DNA of 64,000 bases. Source: Thermoleophilaceae bacterium. GTDB lineage: Bacteria; Actinomycetota; Thermoleophilia; Solirubrobacterales; Thermoleophilaceae. Below are positions 29,842-39,682 of this stretch, piece by piece (within the stretch, counting starts at the first letter, position 1; every line of letters starts with the position of its first letter). Position numbers and translations under genes: made by a program. Below the pieces are notes generated by a model. It was not told where the DNA came from. It worked only from the letters and a program-made list of their open reading frames with translations, and did not search any database. The DNA is taken from positions 1 to 64,000 of the forward strand of contig JAUJOA010000002.1 of assembly GCA_030447875.1 (NCBI GenBank). Direction: 5' to 3'.

Positions 29842-30789
29842 ATGGTTCGCTTCATGCTCAGGCGACTCCTAGCGATGGTGCTCGTGCTCCTCGCGGTGTC
29901 GGTCGTCGTTTTCCTGATCTTCAACGTCATCCCGAACGGCGACCCGGCGGCTCGGATGGCGGGCAAGCAGGCCACCGCGACGCAGGTCGAGGCCATCCGG
30001 CGCGAGTGGGGCTTCGACGAGCCGATCTGGGTCCAGTACGCGACCACGATGCGAAAGGTCTTCACCGGTGACCTGATCTCGTACACCAACCGCCTCGACG
30101 TGGATGAGGAGATCCTCAGAGGCCTTCCGGCGACGCTTTCGCTCGCCATCGGCGCGGCGGTGATCTGGATGGTCCTGGGCGTCGCTTTCGGTGCCTTCGC
30201 CGCGCTTCGGGCGGGGCGGCTGGCGGATCGAGCGATCAGCGTTCTCGCGCTCGTCGGCATCTCGGTGCCGGTCTTCTGGCTCGGGGCCCTGATGAGCCAC
30301 TACCTCGGCTTCAGGGCGGGCATCTTCCCGAGCGGCGGCTACGAGCCGCTGACCCGTGACCCCCTCGGCTGGGCCTACCACCTCGTACTTCCCTGGACCG
30401 CGCTTGCCCTGCTATTCGTCGGGCTCTACTCGCGCGTTCTCCGCGCAAGCGTGCTCGACGGGCTCCGCCAGCCGTATGTCGAGACCGCTCGCGCGAAGGG
30501 CCTGTCCGAGCGACGGGTGCTCGTGGGCCATGTGCTGAAGAACTCCCTCATCCCGATCGTGTCGCTCTGGGGTCTCGACTTCGCCGTCGTGCTGGGCGGC
30601 GGGGCGATCCTCACGGAGTCGGTCTTCGACCTCGACGGGGTGGGCCAGTTCGCGGCCGACGCCATCGCCCAGCTCGACGCTCCACCCGTGCTCGCCGTCA
30701 CGCTGCTCGGCGCCTTCTTCGTCGTGCTGCTGGGAGCGGTCGTCGACATCGTCCACGCCGCGCTCGACGCGCGCGTACGCGTGACATGA
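29842..30789 (+). CDS. Peptide ABC transporter permease (DppB type)
   Basis: MVRFMLRRLLAMVLVLLAVSVVVFLI, YVETARAKGLSERRVLVGHVLKNSLIPI; ATG 29842 chosen within the longer ORF. Confidence 0.9.
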   Translation: MVRFMLRRLLAMVLVLLAVSVVVFLIFNVIPNGDPAARMAGKQATATQVEAIRREWGFDEPIWVQYATTMRKVFTGDLISYTNRLDVDEEILRGLPATLSLAIGAAVIWMVLGVAFGAFAALRAGRLADRAISVLALVGISVPVFWLGALMSHYLGFRAGIFPSGGYEPLTRDPLGWAYHLVLPWTALALLFVGLYSRVLRASVLDGLRQPYVETARAKGLSERRVLVGHVLKNSLIPIVSLWGLDFAVVLGGGAILTESVFDLDGVGQFAADAIAQLDAPPVLAVTLLGAFFVVLLGAVVDIVHAALDARVRVT

Positions 30790-31829
30790 GCGCAGACCCG
30801 CTTCTTCACGTGTCGGGCCTTGACGTGTCGTTCGAGACCCGCCAGGGGCTTGTGCGAGCGGTCGACGGGCTCTCGCTTACGCTGGCTCGCGGCGAGGTTC
30901 TGGGGATCGTCGGCGAGTCGGGCTCCGGCAAGTCGGTGGCCATGCGGAGCCTGCTTGCGCTGGCACCCGGGCCCGGAGCTCGCTTGTCGGGCTCCGTCCG
31001 CTTCGACGGGGTGGAGCTCCTCGCCGCTACGGAGCGCGAGCTGGGGCGAGTTCGCGGCGCACGCATCGCGCTCGTGCCACAGGACGCCATGAGCGCGCTC
31101 GACCCCGTGATGCGGGTCGGCAAGCAGATCACCGAGCAGATCCGGACCCACGAGGACTGCTCGCGCGAGGAGGCGCGCGGCCGCGCGCTGGCGCTCCTCG
31201 AGCGAGTAGGCATCCCGCGCCCCCGGGAGGCCTTCCGCGCCTATCCGCACGAGTTGTCGGGCGGCATGCGCCAGCGCGCGTTGATCGCGATGGCCGTCTC
31301 GTGCGGTCCCGAGGTGCTGATCGCCGACGAGCCCACGGCCGCGCTCGACGTGACGATCGAGGCACAGGTCCTCGAGCTGCTCCGGGACATCGGCGAGCGG
31401 CTCGGCACCGCGGTGATCCTCGTGACGCACGACATCGCCGTCGTCGCGGGTCTGGCGGATCGCCTGGCCGTCATGTACGCGGGGAGGATCGTGGAGGAAG
31501 GACCTGCCGACCGGGTCCTCTCCGACCCGCAGCACCCCTACACCTGGGGGCTTCTGGGCTCCGCACCCTGCGACCGCAACGGGGAACCGCGGGCGCTCAC
31601 GGCGATCCCCGGCGCGCCGCCGTCCCTCGTCCACCCGCCCGAGGGCTGCCACTTCCGGCCTCGCTGCTCGCACGAGTTCGAAGCTTGCTCGGCGACCCCC
31701 CGGCTGGAGGAGCGGCTCGTGGATGCTCACGGCCACGCCGACCGCTGTTGGCTGTCGCCCGAGGAGAAGCACGCCCGCCGCCTGCCCTCCGAGCGCGCGG
31801 AACTCGGACCCGAACGGACCCCGGCATGA
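30786..31829 (+). CDS. Peptide ABC transporter ATP-binding protein (DppD type)
   Basis: [44 protein letters not shown]. Confidence 0.93.
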   Translation: MSADPLLHVSGLDVSFETRQGLVRAVDGLSLTLARGEVLGIVGESGSGKSVAMRSLLALAPGPGARLSGSVRFDGVELLAATERELGRVRGARIALVPQDAMSALDPVMRVGKQITEQIRTHEDCSREEARGRALALLERVGIPRPREAFRAYPHELSGGMRQRALIAMAVSCGPEVLIADEPTAALDVTIEAQVLELLRDIGERLGTAVILVTHDIAVVAGLADRLAVMYAGRIVEEGPADRVLSDPQHPYTWGLLGSAPCDRNGEPRALTAIPGAPPSLVHPPEGCHFRPRCSHEFEACSATPRLEERLVDAHGHADRCWLSPEEKHARRLPSERAELGPERTPA

Positions 31830-32923
31830 TGACCGGCAACGGCTCGGACGGCTTCCCGCGCACGAGCGTGCCGATCCTCGAGGCCGAGCACCTTACCCAC
31901 CGGTTCCGTGCCCGCCGTGGCCTCCGTCGCGGCCGAGGCGACGTACGCGCGGTGGACGACGTGACGATCGAGCTTCGGGAAGGTGAGACGGTCGGCCTCG
32001 TGGGCGAGTCGGGCTCCGGCAAGACGACGCTGGCCCGCTCGCTTCTCCGTCTCGTGGAGCCGACCGGTGGGGCCGTGCGCTTTCGCGGGCGCGACATCAC
32101 GCACGCTTCCCGCCGCCAGCTCCAGCCGCTGCGCGAGGACGTACAGATCGTCTTTCAGGATCCCGTCGCGTCGCTCAATCCGCGTCGACGCGTCGATCAG
32201 ATGCTCCGCGGGGCGCTTCGGCCACGAGGTCTGGATGGATCGAGAGCCGAGCTCGCGGCCCGGGAGCTGCTGGAGCGCGTTGGCCTGTCGGGCGAGCACC
32301 TCAACCGCTATCCGCACGAGCTGTCCGGGGGTGAGCGCCAGCGAATCGGGATCGCGCGAGCGCTAGCTCCGTGCCCGAGTGCGCTGATCCTCGATGAGCC
32401 CGTGTCAGCGCTCGACGCGTCGATCCGAGCGCAGATCCTGACCCTGCTGCGGCAGCTTCAGGAGACCTCCGGGCTCGCTTACCTCTTCGTGGCCCACGAC
32501 CTCGGCGTCGTGCGCCACATCTCCGATCGCGTGGCGGTCATGTATCTAGGGAAGATTGTCGAGTCCGGTCCCGCCGAGGAGCTCTTCCGCCGGCCGATCC
32601 ACCCCTACACGGGTGCGCTGATCGCCTCAATGCCAACGCTCGACCGGCGTTCCCGCCGCCCGCCGGCCGCCGCGCCGCTTCGAGTGGGAGGGTCGGAGGC
32701 CGCGAGCCTCGGGGAGCCACCGCCCGCCTGCCGCTTCCAGCCACGCTGTCCTCGGGCGACGGACGTCTGCACGGCCGTCGAGCCCCCGCTCACCCGCTAC
32801 CCGGGTGGGCGGCTCGCTGCATGCCATCACCCCCAGAACGTGTCGGTCCGGGAAATCGGCGATGCGGCGCGCTCCTCCGCCAGCCCGAGGACCGCCGGCT
32901 CGCAGCTTTCGCCGGTTAGTTGA
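31826..32923 (+). CDS. Peptide ABC transporter ATP-binding protein (DppF type)
   Basis: [45 protein letters not shown]. Confidence 0.93.
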   Translation: MMTGNGSDGFPRTSVPILEAEHLTHRFRARRGLRRGRGDVRAVDDVTIELREGETVGLVGESGSGKTTLARSLLRLVEPTGGAVRFRGRDITHASRRQLQPLREDVQIVFQDPVASLNPRRRVDQMLRGALRPRGLDGSRAELAARELLERVGLSGEHLNRYPHELSGGERQRIGIARALAPCPSALILDEPVSALDASIRAQILTLLRQLQETSGLAYLFVAHDLGVVRHISDRVAVMYLGKIVESGPAEELFRRPIHPYTGALIASMPTLDRRSRRPPAAAPLRVGGSEAASLGEPPPACRFQPRCPRATDVCTAVEPPLTRYPGGRLAACHHPQNVSVREIGDAARSSASPRTAGSQLSPVS

Positions 32924-32994
32924 ACGGACCCGTCTCTTGAACTTGTGCAAAGGAGCCGAACGGGCTCAAGGCCCGCTCAAAACGCTCCGAAATA

Positions 32995-33219
32995 GTGCCC
33001 GTGCCTTCTCATCCCTCACCAACTGCAGGCAGACGTCTGGCCCTGTCGACTTCCCAGGTAGCGCGCCGGCTAGGCGTTTCCGTCGGAACCGTGCGACGGT
33101 GGTCTGACGACGGGCACCTCAGCGCCTACCGGACGCCGGGGGGTCAACGACGCTTCAGCTCAGAGCAGGTCGACGCGTTCCTCGCATCGCTCGAGCGCTC
33201 GGGCGGGCGGTCTCGCTAG
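32995..33219 (+). CDS. Small MerR/BldC-like HTH protein
   Basis: LSTSQVARRLGVSVGTVRRWSDDGHLSAYRTPGGQRRFSSEQVDAFL. Confidence 0.8.
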   Translation: MPVPSHPSPTAGRRLALSTSQVARRLGVSVGTVRRWSDDGHLSAYRTPGGQRRFSSEQVDAFLASLERSGGRSR

Positions 33220-33238
33220 CTCCGCCTCCTGCGGCTCG

Positions 33239-34576
33239 TCACGGCGCGACGGCCTCGCTGATTCGTCGCTCCACATCGAGCTCGCGGTCGAAGTCGGCGC
33301 CGCCCGCGTGCCGGTATTCGACGCCGGTGCCGCCGAGTACCTGACCAAGGGCCTCCACGTAGCGCTCGTCGAGCTGGGAGCCGGCCACCCGTCGGAGCTC
33401 CGTGAGTGCCTCGAACGAGCTCATCTTCGTCCGATAGGTGTCGTCCGATGTGAGCGTGTCGTAGACCTCAGCGACCGCCACGATCTTGGCTATCTCGGGA
33501 ATCTCTTCGCCCGGCAGGCCGGCCGGATAACCGCGTCCGTCGAGCCGCTCGTGGTGCGTGCGGATGATCTCCGCGATCGGGCCGTACACGCCCAGGTCCT
33601 TCAACATCGTGGCGCCGAGCTCCGGATGACGGCGAACGCCCTTCCAGTCCGTCTCGCTCAGCTGGACTCCGGGCTCCATGACGCGGTCGGACAGCGCAAA
33701 CTTGCCGACGTCATGGAGCAGTCCCGCGGTGTGCGCCAGCTCGCACTCGTGCTCGGGGAGCCCGACTGCACGGCCGATGTCGCGCGCGAACATAGCCACC
33801 GCCGCCGAATGGCGCGCGGTTCGGCGGTCGCGCATGTCGAGATTGCGGAGCATCCCGGAGAGCACCCCCCATGAGAGCGAGGCGTACTCGCGCGTGCGCT
33901 CTTCGGCGCGGGCTACGAGGCGAAGCTGATATGTGAGGGCGAGCAGTCCGCTCAGGATCAGCGCTGCTGCACTTAGTCCGGCAGTGGCATAGACAGAGGC
34001 AATCGCCACTGTCACCGCGACGTTGACGGCCCAGACCGGCACGAGCTCTCGAAGGAAGCGGGCGCCCCAAGTCGGTCGCTCGCCGTCGTGCAGTGAGTGA
34101 ACCGCGCCGATTATGAGCACGTTCAGGCCGAGCGCCGCAAAGGCGAGCGCCGCGAACGTGAGGTAGAAGACGGCGCCTTTTGTGGGTCCGCTCGGCGCGA
34201 CGGTTTGCAGGGTCGCTCCGGCTACAAGCGCCGGCGCACCGAGGCCGAATACATTCAATGGCAGAGCGATCGGCCTTAGTCGCTCGATGCCCCATCCAGC
34301 TACTTCTGCGACCACCACGACGGTGAACGCAGGGGCAGGGCCTAGGAACGCACCCGCGATCAGTGCGGCGATTAAGGATCCCGACAGCTCAACTGACCGG
34401 TTCCAGCGGGCGGACAGTAGGTTGGTGGCAAGTGCGAAGACCGCCAGGAGGGCGGTCAGTGGATCAAGCACCGCTCCCGGATCGCTGAAACCGAATGCAA
34501 TCAGGCAGGCAAGACAGCCACTGATGGCGACGACGAAAGCCGTCAGGCGCAAGCGAGGGGAACTTACAGGCGCCAC
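33239..34576 (-). CDS. Membrane-anchored HD-domain (HD-GYP-like) phosphohydrolase
   Basis: N-terminal multi-TM region; HTAGLLHDVGKFALSD, IRTHHERLDGRGYPAGLPGEEIP. Confidence 0.85.
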   Translation of the reverse strand: MAPVSSPRLRLTAFVVAISGCLACLIAFGFSDPGAVLDPLTALLAVFALATNLLSARWNRSVELSGSLIAALIAGAFLGPAPAFTVVVVAEVAGWGIERLRPIALPLNVFGLGAPALVAGATLQTVAPSGPTKGAVFYLTFAALAFAALGLNVLIIGAVHSLHDGERPTWGARFLRELVPVWAVNVAVTVAIASVYATAGLSAAALILSGLLALTYQLRLVARAEERTREYASLSWGVLSGMLRNLDMRDRRTARHSAAVAMFARDIGRAVGLPEHECELAHTAGLLHDVGKFALSDRVMEPGVQLSETDWKGVRRHPELGATMLKDLGVYGPIAEIIRTHHERLDGRGYPAGLPGEEIPEIAKIVAVAEVYDTLTSDDTYRTKMSSFEALTELRRVAGSQLDERYVEALGQVLGGTGVEYRHAGGADFDRELDVERRISEAVAP

Positions 34577-34795
34577 GGAGTGACCGTAACGCCTGTCCTG
34601 AACCTCAAGAGATGTGTTTAGCGGCTACGAACGCCCATACCTGTGCACCCCCTCCCAGAGGTTTAGCTAGCAATAGGGAGGTTTGGACCGTAACAGGAAT
34701 CTCGGCAAATTGCACGGGATTCGTCGCCCTACCCGTGCAGAACGATTGCGTCCCTTCAAGTCGCGCCCGCGCCATGGGACCTTTTCCTTGGCGCC

Positions 34796-35701
34796 ATGCG
34801 AACTCTGAAGACGAGCGAGGCCGCTGCGTTCCTCAACGTGTCCGCAAACACTCTGAGGTCCTGGGAGCGGCGATTCGGCTACCCACGACCCATGCGGTCG
34901 CCCGGGCAGCACCGCCTGTACACCTACGGGGACATCACCGCGCTGCGGGACGCGCTGCTGGCGGGGCTCTCGATCTCCTCCGCCATCGGTGTGGCTCAGG
35001 AGGGACTGCGGTCGGGAATGAACGCGCTCCTCGGCGCCCTCGCCGCCTTCGACGCGCCGGCCGCCGACGAGGTCATGGAGTCGACGCTGGCGCTCCGCTC
35101 GGTCGAGCGCTCCGTCGAGGACGTCCTGCTACCGGCGATGGACCAGATCAGCGAGCGCCACGGCGCCGACAGCGCTCCGGCCGCCTTCGCCGCCCGTTGG
35201 GCGGGCGACTGGTTGCGCCGCGCGCTGCGCCTCGCCTACGCCCCGGAGCAGAAGGCATCAATCGTGATCGGCGACGCGTCGCGCGACGAGTTCGACCCCG
35301 ACGCCGTCTACATCCGTGCGCTCGAGCTCGTGTGCGAGCGCTCGGGCCCGGGCCCGCTGTGTCTGCCGGTGCGGGGTATCGGCTCCATGACCCAGGCGAT
35401 CTCCGCCACGAGCCCGAGCGCGATCGTCATCGCCGGTCGCCACGCGAGCGACGACCAGGTGGCTCGCTGGGCCTACACGGTGCGCTCGGCCGCCGGGCCG
35501 TTGCCCGTGGCGCTCTTCCGGCGACGCCCCGACTCGGAGCGCCTCCACCCGACGGGCGCTCGCGTGCTCTCGCAGTCGCCGCTCGCCGCTCAGCAGCAGC
35601 TGATCGAGACGATCGCGGCGGAGCGCCCTTCCGGTCAGGCGGCGCGCGCGCGTGCTGCACCACGGCGCCGCCTGGCGCCCGTGAGGCGTGCGGCCGTATG
35701 A
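34796..35701 (+). CDS. MerR-family regulator with B12-binding-like C-terminal region
   Basis: KTSEAAAFLNVSANTLRSWERRFGYPRPMRSPGQHRLYTYGDI. Confidence 0.82.
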   Translation: MRTLKTSEAAAFLNVSANTLRSWERRFGYPRPMRSPGQHRLYTYGDITALRDALLAGLSISSAIGVAQEGLRSGMNALLGALAAFDAPAADEVMESTLALRSVERSVEDVLLPAMDQISERHGADSAPAAFAARWAGDWLRRALRLAYAPEQKASIVIGDASRDEFDPDAVYIRALELVCERSGPGPLCLPVRGIGSMTQAISATSPSAIVIAGRHASDDQVARWAYTVRSAAGPLPVALFRRRPDSERLHPTGARVLSQSPLAAQQQLIETIAAERPSGQAARARAAPRRRLAPVRRAAV

Positions 35702-36221
35702 GCCGGCGAACAGGGAGCCGGTAGTGGGCGCTGCACCACGTGCGCTGAGGCTGATCCAGCCGAGCGAGCCGGCGCTCCTCAAGCAGTTCTGCGGCCACTG
35801 CGCGCGCTCGCCGGAGATAGAGCCGGGGCGTGAGCCGGCCTCACGCGTGTGCGCCCACTGCGGCCTCGGACTGATGCTCGAGGCCAGTACCGACGTCGCC
35901 CCGACGCCCGAGGACCCGTTCATCGTGATCGACCAGGCGATGTCGCTCAGCGCGGTCTCCAGGAAGGCCGAGAAGTTCCTTGGTGTGCGTGAGCCGGCGG
36001 CCGTCGGTCGGCATCTCAAGGAGTTCCTGGTCCCGGCCGACACGGACATCCCGGCCGCGCAAAGCTTCTTCGCCCTGGTGATGCTCGCGGCGGCCGGCGG
36101 CTCGGAGCCCCGAACCGTGGCCGTGCGGCCGGCCGACCTCTTCGGCGTGCGCTACTGGGCGCGTGTCGCGACGTGCGGCCCCTCGAACGCCGCGCTGCTG
36201 CTACTCGTCACGATGGATTAG
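35688..36221 (+). CDS. Zinc-ribbon-like plus PAS-like small protein
   Basis: CGHC...CAHCG spacing; IDQAMSLSAVSRKAEKFLGVREPAAVGRHLKEFL resembles a PAS core. Confidence 0.55.
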   Translation: MRPYEPANREPVVGAAPRALRLIQPSEPALLKQFCGHCARSPEIEPGREPASRVCAHCGLGLMLEASTDVAPTPEDPFIVIDQAMSLSAVSRKAEKFLGVREPAAVGRHLKEFLVPADTDIPAAQSFFALVMLAAAGGSEPRTVAVRPADLFGVRYWARVATCGPSNAALLLLVTMD

Positions 36222-36299
36222 CCGCTCCGGCGTAACCCGGCGTCGCCTGTCCGGCGCCGCGTCGGTCTGCCTGAGGCGTGCGGTTTACTTCGTCCCGAG

Positions 36300-38093
36300 A
36301 TGGGAGGCATGCTGGACCTTCTGCGGCGCGACCCGCGCTCGCGGATCTTCTTCGTCGCGCATGTTCAGTCGTCGATCGGCACCGGCGCCGCTTACGTAGG
36401 CCTGCTCCTCATCGCGTACGAGCGGCTACGGTCACCGTGGGCGATAACGCTCGTCCTGCTGGCGGACTTCCTGCCGGCTATGCTGCTCGGACCGCTGTTC
36501 GGGGCGGCGGCCGATCGTTGGTCGCGCCGGTGGTGCGCAGTGGCCTCCGACCTGGCGCGCGGAGGCGCCTTCATAGCCATCGCGCTCGTAGGAAGCTTCG
36601 AGCTCACGGTGCTCTTCGCGCTCATCGCCGGGGCCGGGAGTGGGCTCTTCACCCCAGCGGTGCTGGCTGGACTGCCGAGCTTGGTCTCCCAGCCGCGCCT
36701 GCCGGCCGCTACCTCGCTGTACGGCGCTATCGCCGACCTCGGGCATACGGTCGGCCCCGCGTTGGCGGCCGGAGTGCTCGTCCTCACGACCCCCGAGGCC
36801 TTGATGATCGCCAACGGAGCGACGTTCGCGATCTCGGCGCTGCTGCTCGCCCGGCTGCGTTTCGGGGAGCGACCGGCCGAGTCAGCTGGGGAGCGGCGAT
36901 TGCGGCCATCGCTCCTGGCCGAGGCGCGCTCCGGACTGCGAGCGACCGCCGAGATGCATGGGGTGAGGACGCTGATCCTGGCGTCGAGCGCGGTGATCCT
37001 CTTCGCCGGCATGTTCAACGTCGGTGAGCTCCTGCTCGCCCAGGGCGAGCTGGGTGCGGGCGAGTCGGCCTTCTCCGCGCTCGTCGCCGTCTTCGGTGTG
37101 GGGGTGATCGCCGGCTCCTTGGCCGGGTCCAGGGCGGATACGCCGGCGAAGCAGAAGCGCAACTATCTGCTGGGGCTGCTCGGCGTGGCGATCGGACTCG
37201 TCGCGTCGGGGCTCGCGCCTTCCTACGGGGTCGCCATCGCGACGTTCGGGCTGACTGGCATCGGCAACGGCCTCGTGCTGGTCCACGAGCGACTGCTGAT
37301 GCAGCGCACCGTGCCCGACGGGCTCATGGGACGCGTCTTCGGCGTCCGCGATGGTCTCGGGGCGTGGGGGTTCGGTCTCGCGTTCGCGGGGGCGGGAGCG
37401 ATCCTGGCCTTGATCGGGACGCGTCCCCTGTTCTTGGTTGCCGGGGCGGGTGCCCTCGTGGTTTGGGCAGTGTCGGCGCTGGCGCTCCGGGGAGCTTGGA
37501 ATCAGCGCGTTCCGGCAGGTGCGCCGGCGCCGGTCCCCGGCGAGCCACTCGCGTCACCCTTCCCGGGCGGGCTCGCTTCGGAGACTGCAGCCGCGGTCTC
37601 TCTGGGCCGCGGGGCGTTGATCGAGCCGCGATCTCCCGCGAAGCCCGCGCCCGATAGGTTCATCCGGATGACCGACGACGCCCCCCAGCCCACGCCCGCC
37701 CCCCGCTCGCAAGACGGATGGCGACGACTGATCCCGTGGGGGCTGGCGGTCCTGGCGCTCGGCCTTGCCGCCGGGGCGGGCGGCTATGCGCTCGGCCGGA
37801 CCAGCGGCCAGGACCTAGAGGCGGCGAAGCTCGCCGGCGCTCGTGCGGGGGAGGAGACCGGAACCTCGGTCGGTACCGAGCAGGGGTTCAAGGTCGGCGT
37901 GCAAGAGGGTCGTAGGGACGGTTATCGACGAGCCATCCGGCGCGCCGAGTCGCAGGCGGCTGACGACGCCACCCCGGCACCACCGGTCGCACCTGATCTC
38001 TCAGCCCCGGAAGGCCCGCCGACGGCCGACCAACCGGCGCCACAGCCGGAGGCACTCGAGCCCGCCGCGCCCTCGAGCGGCGACGAGGGCTAG
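36300..38093 (+). CDS. MFS transporter with in-frame C-terminal extension (extra TM plus Gly-x3 repeat)
   Basis: 12-TM-like MFS region to about residue 410; extension from about MTDDAPQ (ATG at 37668). Confidence 0.75.
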   Translation: MGGMLDLLRRDPRSRIFFVAHVQSSIGTGAAYVGLLLIAYERLRSPWAITLVLLADFLPAMLLGPLFGAAADRWSRRWCAVASDLARGGAFIAIALVGSFELTVLFALIAGAGSGLFTPAVLAGLPSLVSQPRLPAATSLYGAIADLGHTVGPALAAGVLVLTTPEALMIANGATFAISALLLARLRFGERPAESAGERRLRPSLLAEARSGLRATAEMHGVRTLILASSAVILFAGMFNVGELLLAQGELGAGESAFSALVAVFGVGVIAGSLAGSRADTPAKQKRNYLLGLLGVAIGLVASGLAPSYGVAIATFGLTGIGNGLVLVHERLLMQRTVPDGLMGRVFGVRDGLGAWGFGLAFAGAGAILALIGTRPLFLVAGAGALVVWAVSALALRGAWNQRVPAGAPAPVPGEPLASPFPGGLASETAAAVSLGRGALIEPRSPAKPAPDRFIRMTDDAPQPTPAPRSQDGWRRLIPWGLAVLALGLAAGAGGYALGRTSGQDLEAAKLAGARAGEETGTSVGTEQGFKVGVQEGRRDGYRRAIRRAESQAADDATPAPPVAPDLSAPEGPPTADQPAPQPEALEPAAPSSGDEG

Positions 38094-38132
38094 CCGTGTC
38101 GGCGGGGTTATGAGGCGATCGAGGGGGAGCAA

Positions 38133-38579
38133 GTGAACCGGCTTGAGCGCTTCATCGCCGTGGGGATCCTCGTGGTGAGCGCGATGGCCTTCGGCGGCTA
38201 CGCGATCGGCAGCTCGAGCGTGCCGAGTGAAGAGGAGGCCAATCGGGTTCGCGATCGGGCGCGGGCGGAGGCCGAGCAGGCGGCGGTCGAGCGCGTGTAC
38301 GAGGCAAGTCGTGAACGCGGCTACGAGCGAGGGCTCGCCAAGGGCCGCCGGGAGGCCGAGCGGACCGGGGTGGAGGGCCCGCCGGCGGAAGCCGAAGTGG
38401 GCTGCGGCGAGGGCGAGATCTTCGACGAGGTCCGGGGCTGCGTTCCCGCCGCCCGCGACGACCAGGAGAAGGCGGCGCCCGACGCATCGGATTCCGGAGC
38501 TGGTGAATGTCCCTCCGGCGAGGTGCCCTTGGCCGCCGGGGGGTGCGGCCCCCCGGCGCCGACGGAGCAAGGCGAATAG
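38133..38579 (+). CDS. Small single-TM protein resembling the tail of the preceding MFS ORF
   Basis: MNRLERFIAVGILVVSAMAFGGYAIGSS...RGYERGLAKGRREAERTG. Confidence 0.55.
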   Translation: MNRLERFIAVGILVVSAMAFGGYAIGSSSVPSEEEANRVRDRARAEAEQAAVERVYEASRERGYERGLAKGRREAERTGVEGPPAEAEVGCGEGEIFDEVRGCVPAARDDQEKAAPDASDSGAGECPSGEVPLAAGGCGPPAPTEQGE

Positions 38580-38648
38580 CATCTGCTCCTCCCTCTTCCG
38601 GCGCGTGTGGAGCATTCCCACGCCCCCTTCGCTCGAACGCCGCGTTTG

Positions 38649-39038
38649 CTAGTCGCGGATCCCGACCGAACGCAGTGCCGCGCGGCGATCGAAGTAGATC
38701 CGGCACCGCAGCGCCCGGTCGTTCTGGAGCGTCCAGACGTGAGCGAACCCGAAGTCCTGTCCCAAGCTCTCACCGCTTGGTCGGGGACGCTCATGGAGGA
38801 GGGCGACGACCTTGTCGTTGCATTGCCTCAGTTCCTGGATCTCCACTCGGAAGTGGTCCCAGAACAACCGGAAGTACTCCCACGCCGCTCTTGTGCCCAC
38901 ATAGATTCGAGCTTGGGGAAACTCAGGAGCGTCGTGCAGCTCGAAGTTGGGATCGAGCCGCCGGAACACCGCCGCCGGATCGCCGAGGTTCCAAGCGCCG
39001 TAGAGCTCCCTGATGACCTTCTTGTGTCGCTCGGACAC
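38649..39038 (-). CDS. SnoaL/NTF2-like protein
   Basis: VIRELYGAWNLGDPAAVFRRLDPNFELHDAPEFP...YVGTRAAWEYFRLFWDHF. Confidence 0.75.
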   Translation of the reverse strand: MSERHKKVIRELYGAWNLGDPAAVFRRLDPNFELHDAPEFPQARIYVGTRAAWEYFRLFWDHFRVEIQELRQCNDKVVALLHERPRPSGESLGQDFGFAHVWTLQNDRALRCRIYFDRRAALRSVGIRD

Positions 39039-39256
39039 TTCTGCTCACCTGCCTTAGCCGCCTGAGCATGAACCTGACGGGCCCACGTCTCGCTTGCTTC
39101 TACGTTGAGTCTCCCCGCGCACGAACCGCCGGTAAACGCGACGGGGTGCCGTCAGAGGACGACGTAGTGCGCTACGGAGACGCGGACCAGGCCAGGAGTG
39201 GTGCCTAGCTCGAGGCGGAAACGGGTACTTCGCTGACGAGCGAGGGAGGTGACAGC

Positions 39257-39400
39257 GTGGAGAGCGACGAGAAGGAACAGGGCACCCCTCAGCAGGAGAT
39301 GCAGGGCGGCGACGTGCTGAAGCCCGAGAGCGAGGAGGAGCCCGAAGAGGCGGGCGGCGCCGATACGGCCGGCGACGCCGCGAAGGAGAAGCAGGGCTAG
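39257..39400 (+). CDS. 47-aa very acidic small protein
   Basis: GTG start after GAGGGAGGTGACAGC; VESDEKEQGTPQQEMQGGDVLKPESEEEPEEAGGADTAGDAAKEKQG*; followed by a terminator hairpin. Confidence 0.45.
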   Translation: MESDEKEQGTPQQEMQGGDVLKPESEEEPEEAGGADTAGDAAKEKQG

Positions 39401-39443
39401 CGGGGACGGCCAGCGCAAGCCCGGTAGAGGCGAACGGCTCGTA

Positions 39444-39467
39444 GAGACCCCGCTGCGGCGGGGTCTC
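39444..39467 (+). terminator. Perfect 10-bp hairpin, 4-nt loop
   Basis: GAGACCCCGC-TGCG-GCGGGGTCTC. Confidence 0.65.
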
Positions 39468-39682
39468 GTCGTCCGTGGCGATGTGATCGGTAGCTCTTCG
39501 ACAGCTACTGTGCACCCGCCAGCAGATCCTCGGCGCCGACTACTACATATCCGAGAGGATCAAGGAGCACGGCGAACTTGTGGCATTCCCGTTTCGAAAG
39601 CGCGCCTTCAGTGTCGACGGTCGGACACCTGGGAGGGCCGAGAAGGGCCACGACAGCCGATGCCTAATCTGTTGCTCAGAGG

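Noticed and set aside
34640-34680. CCTCCC...GGGAGG inverted repeat between the HD gene and the MerR gene
   Set aside because: Only 6-bp arms with a 19-nt spacer; could arise by chance, and the MerR start lies more than 100 nt away.
39054-39515. Minus-strand ORF (153 aa) near the SnoaL gene
   Set aside because: Pro/Arg/Ser-rich with no recognisable motif; overlaps the better-supported small plus-strand ORF and its terminator.
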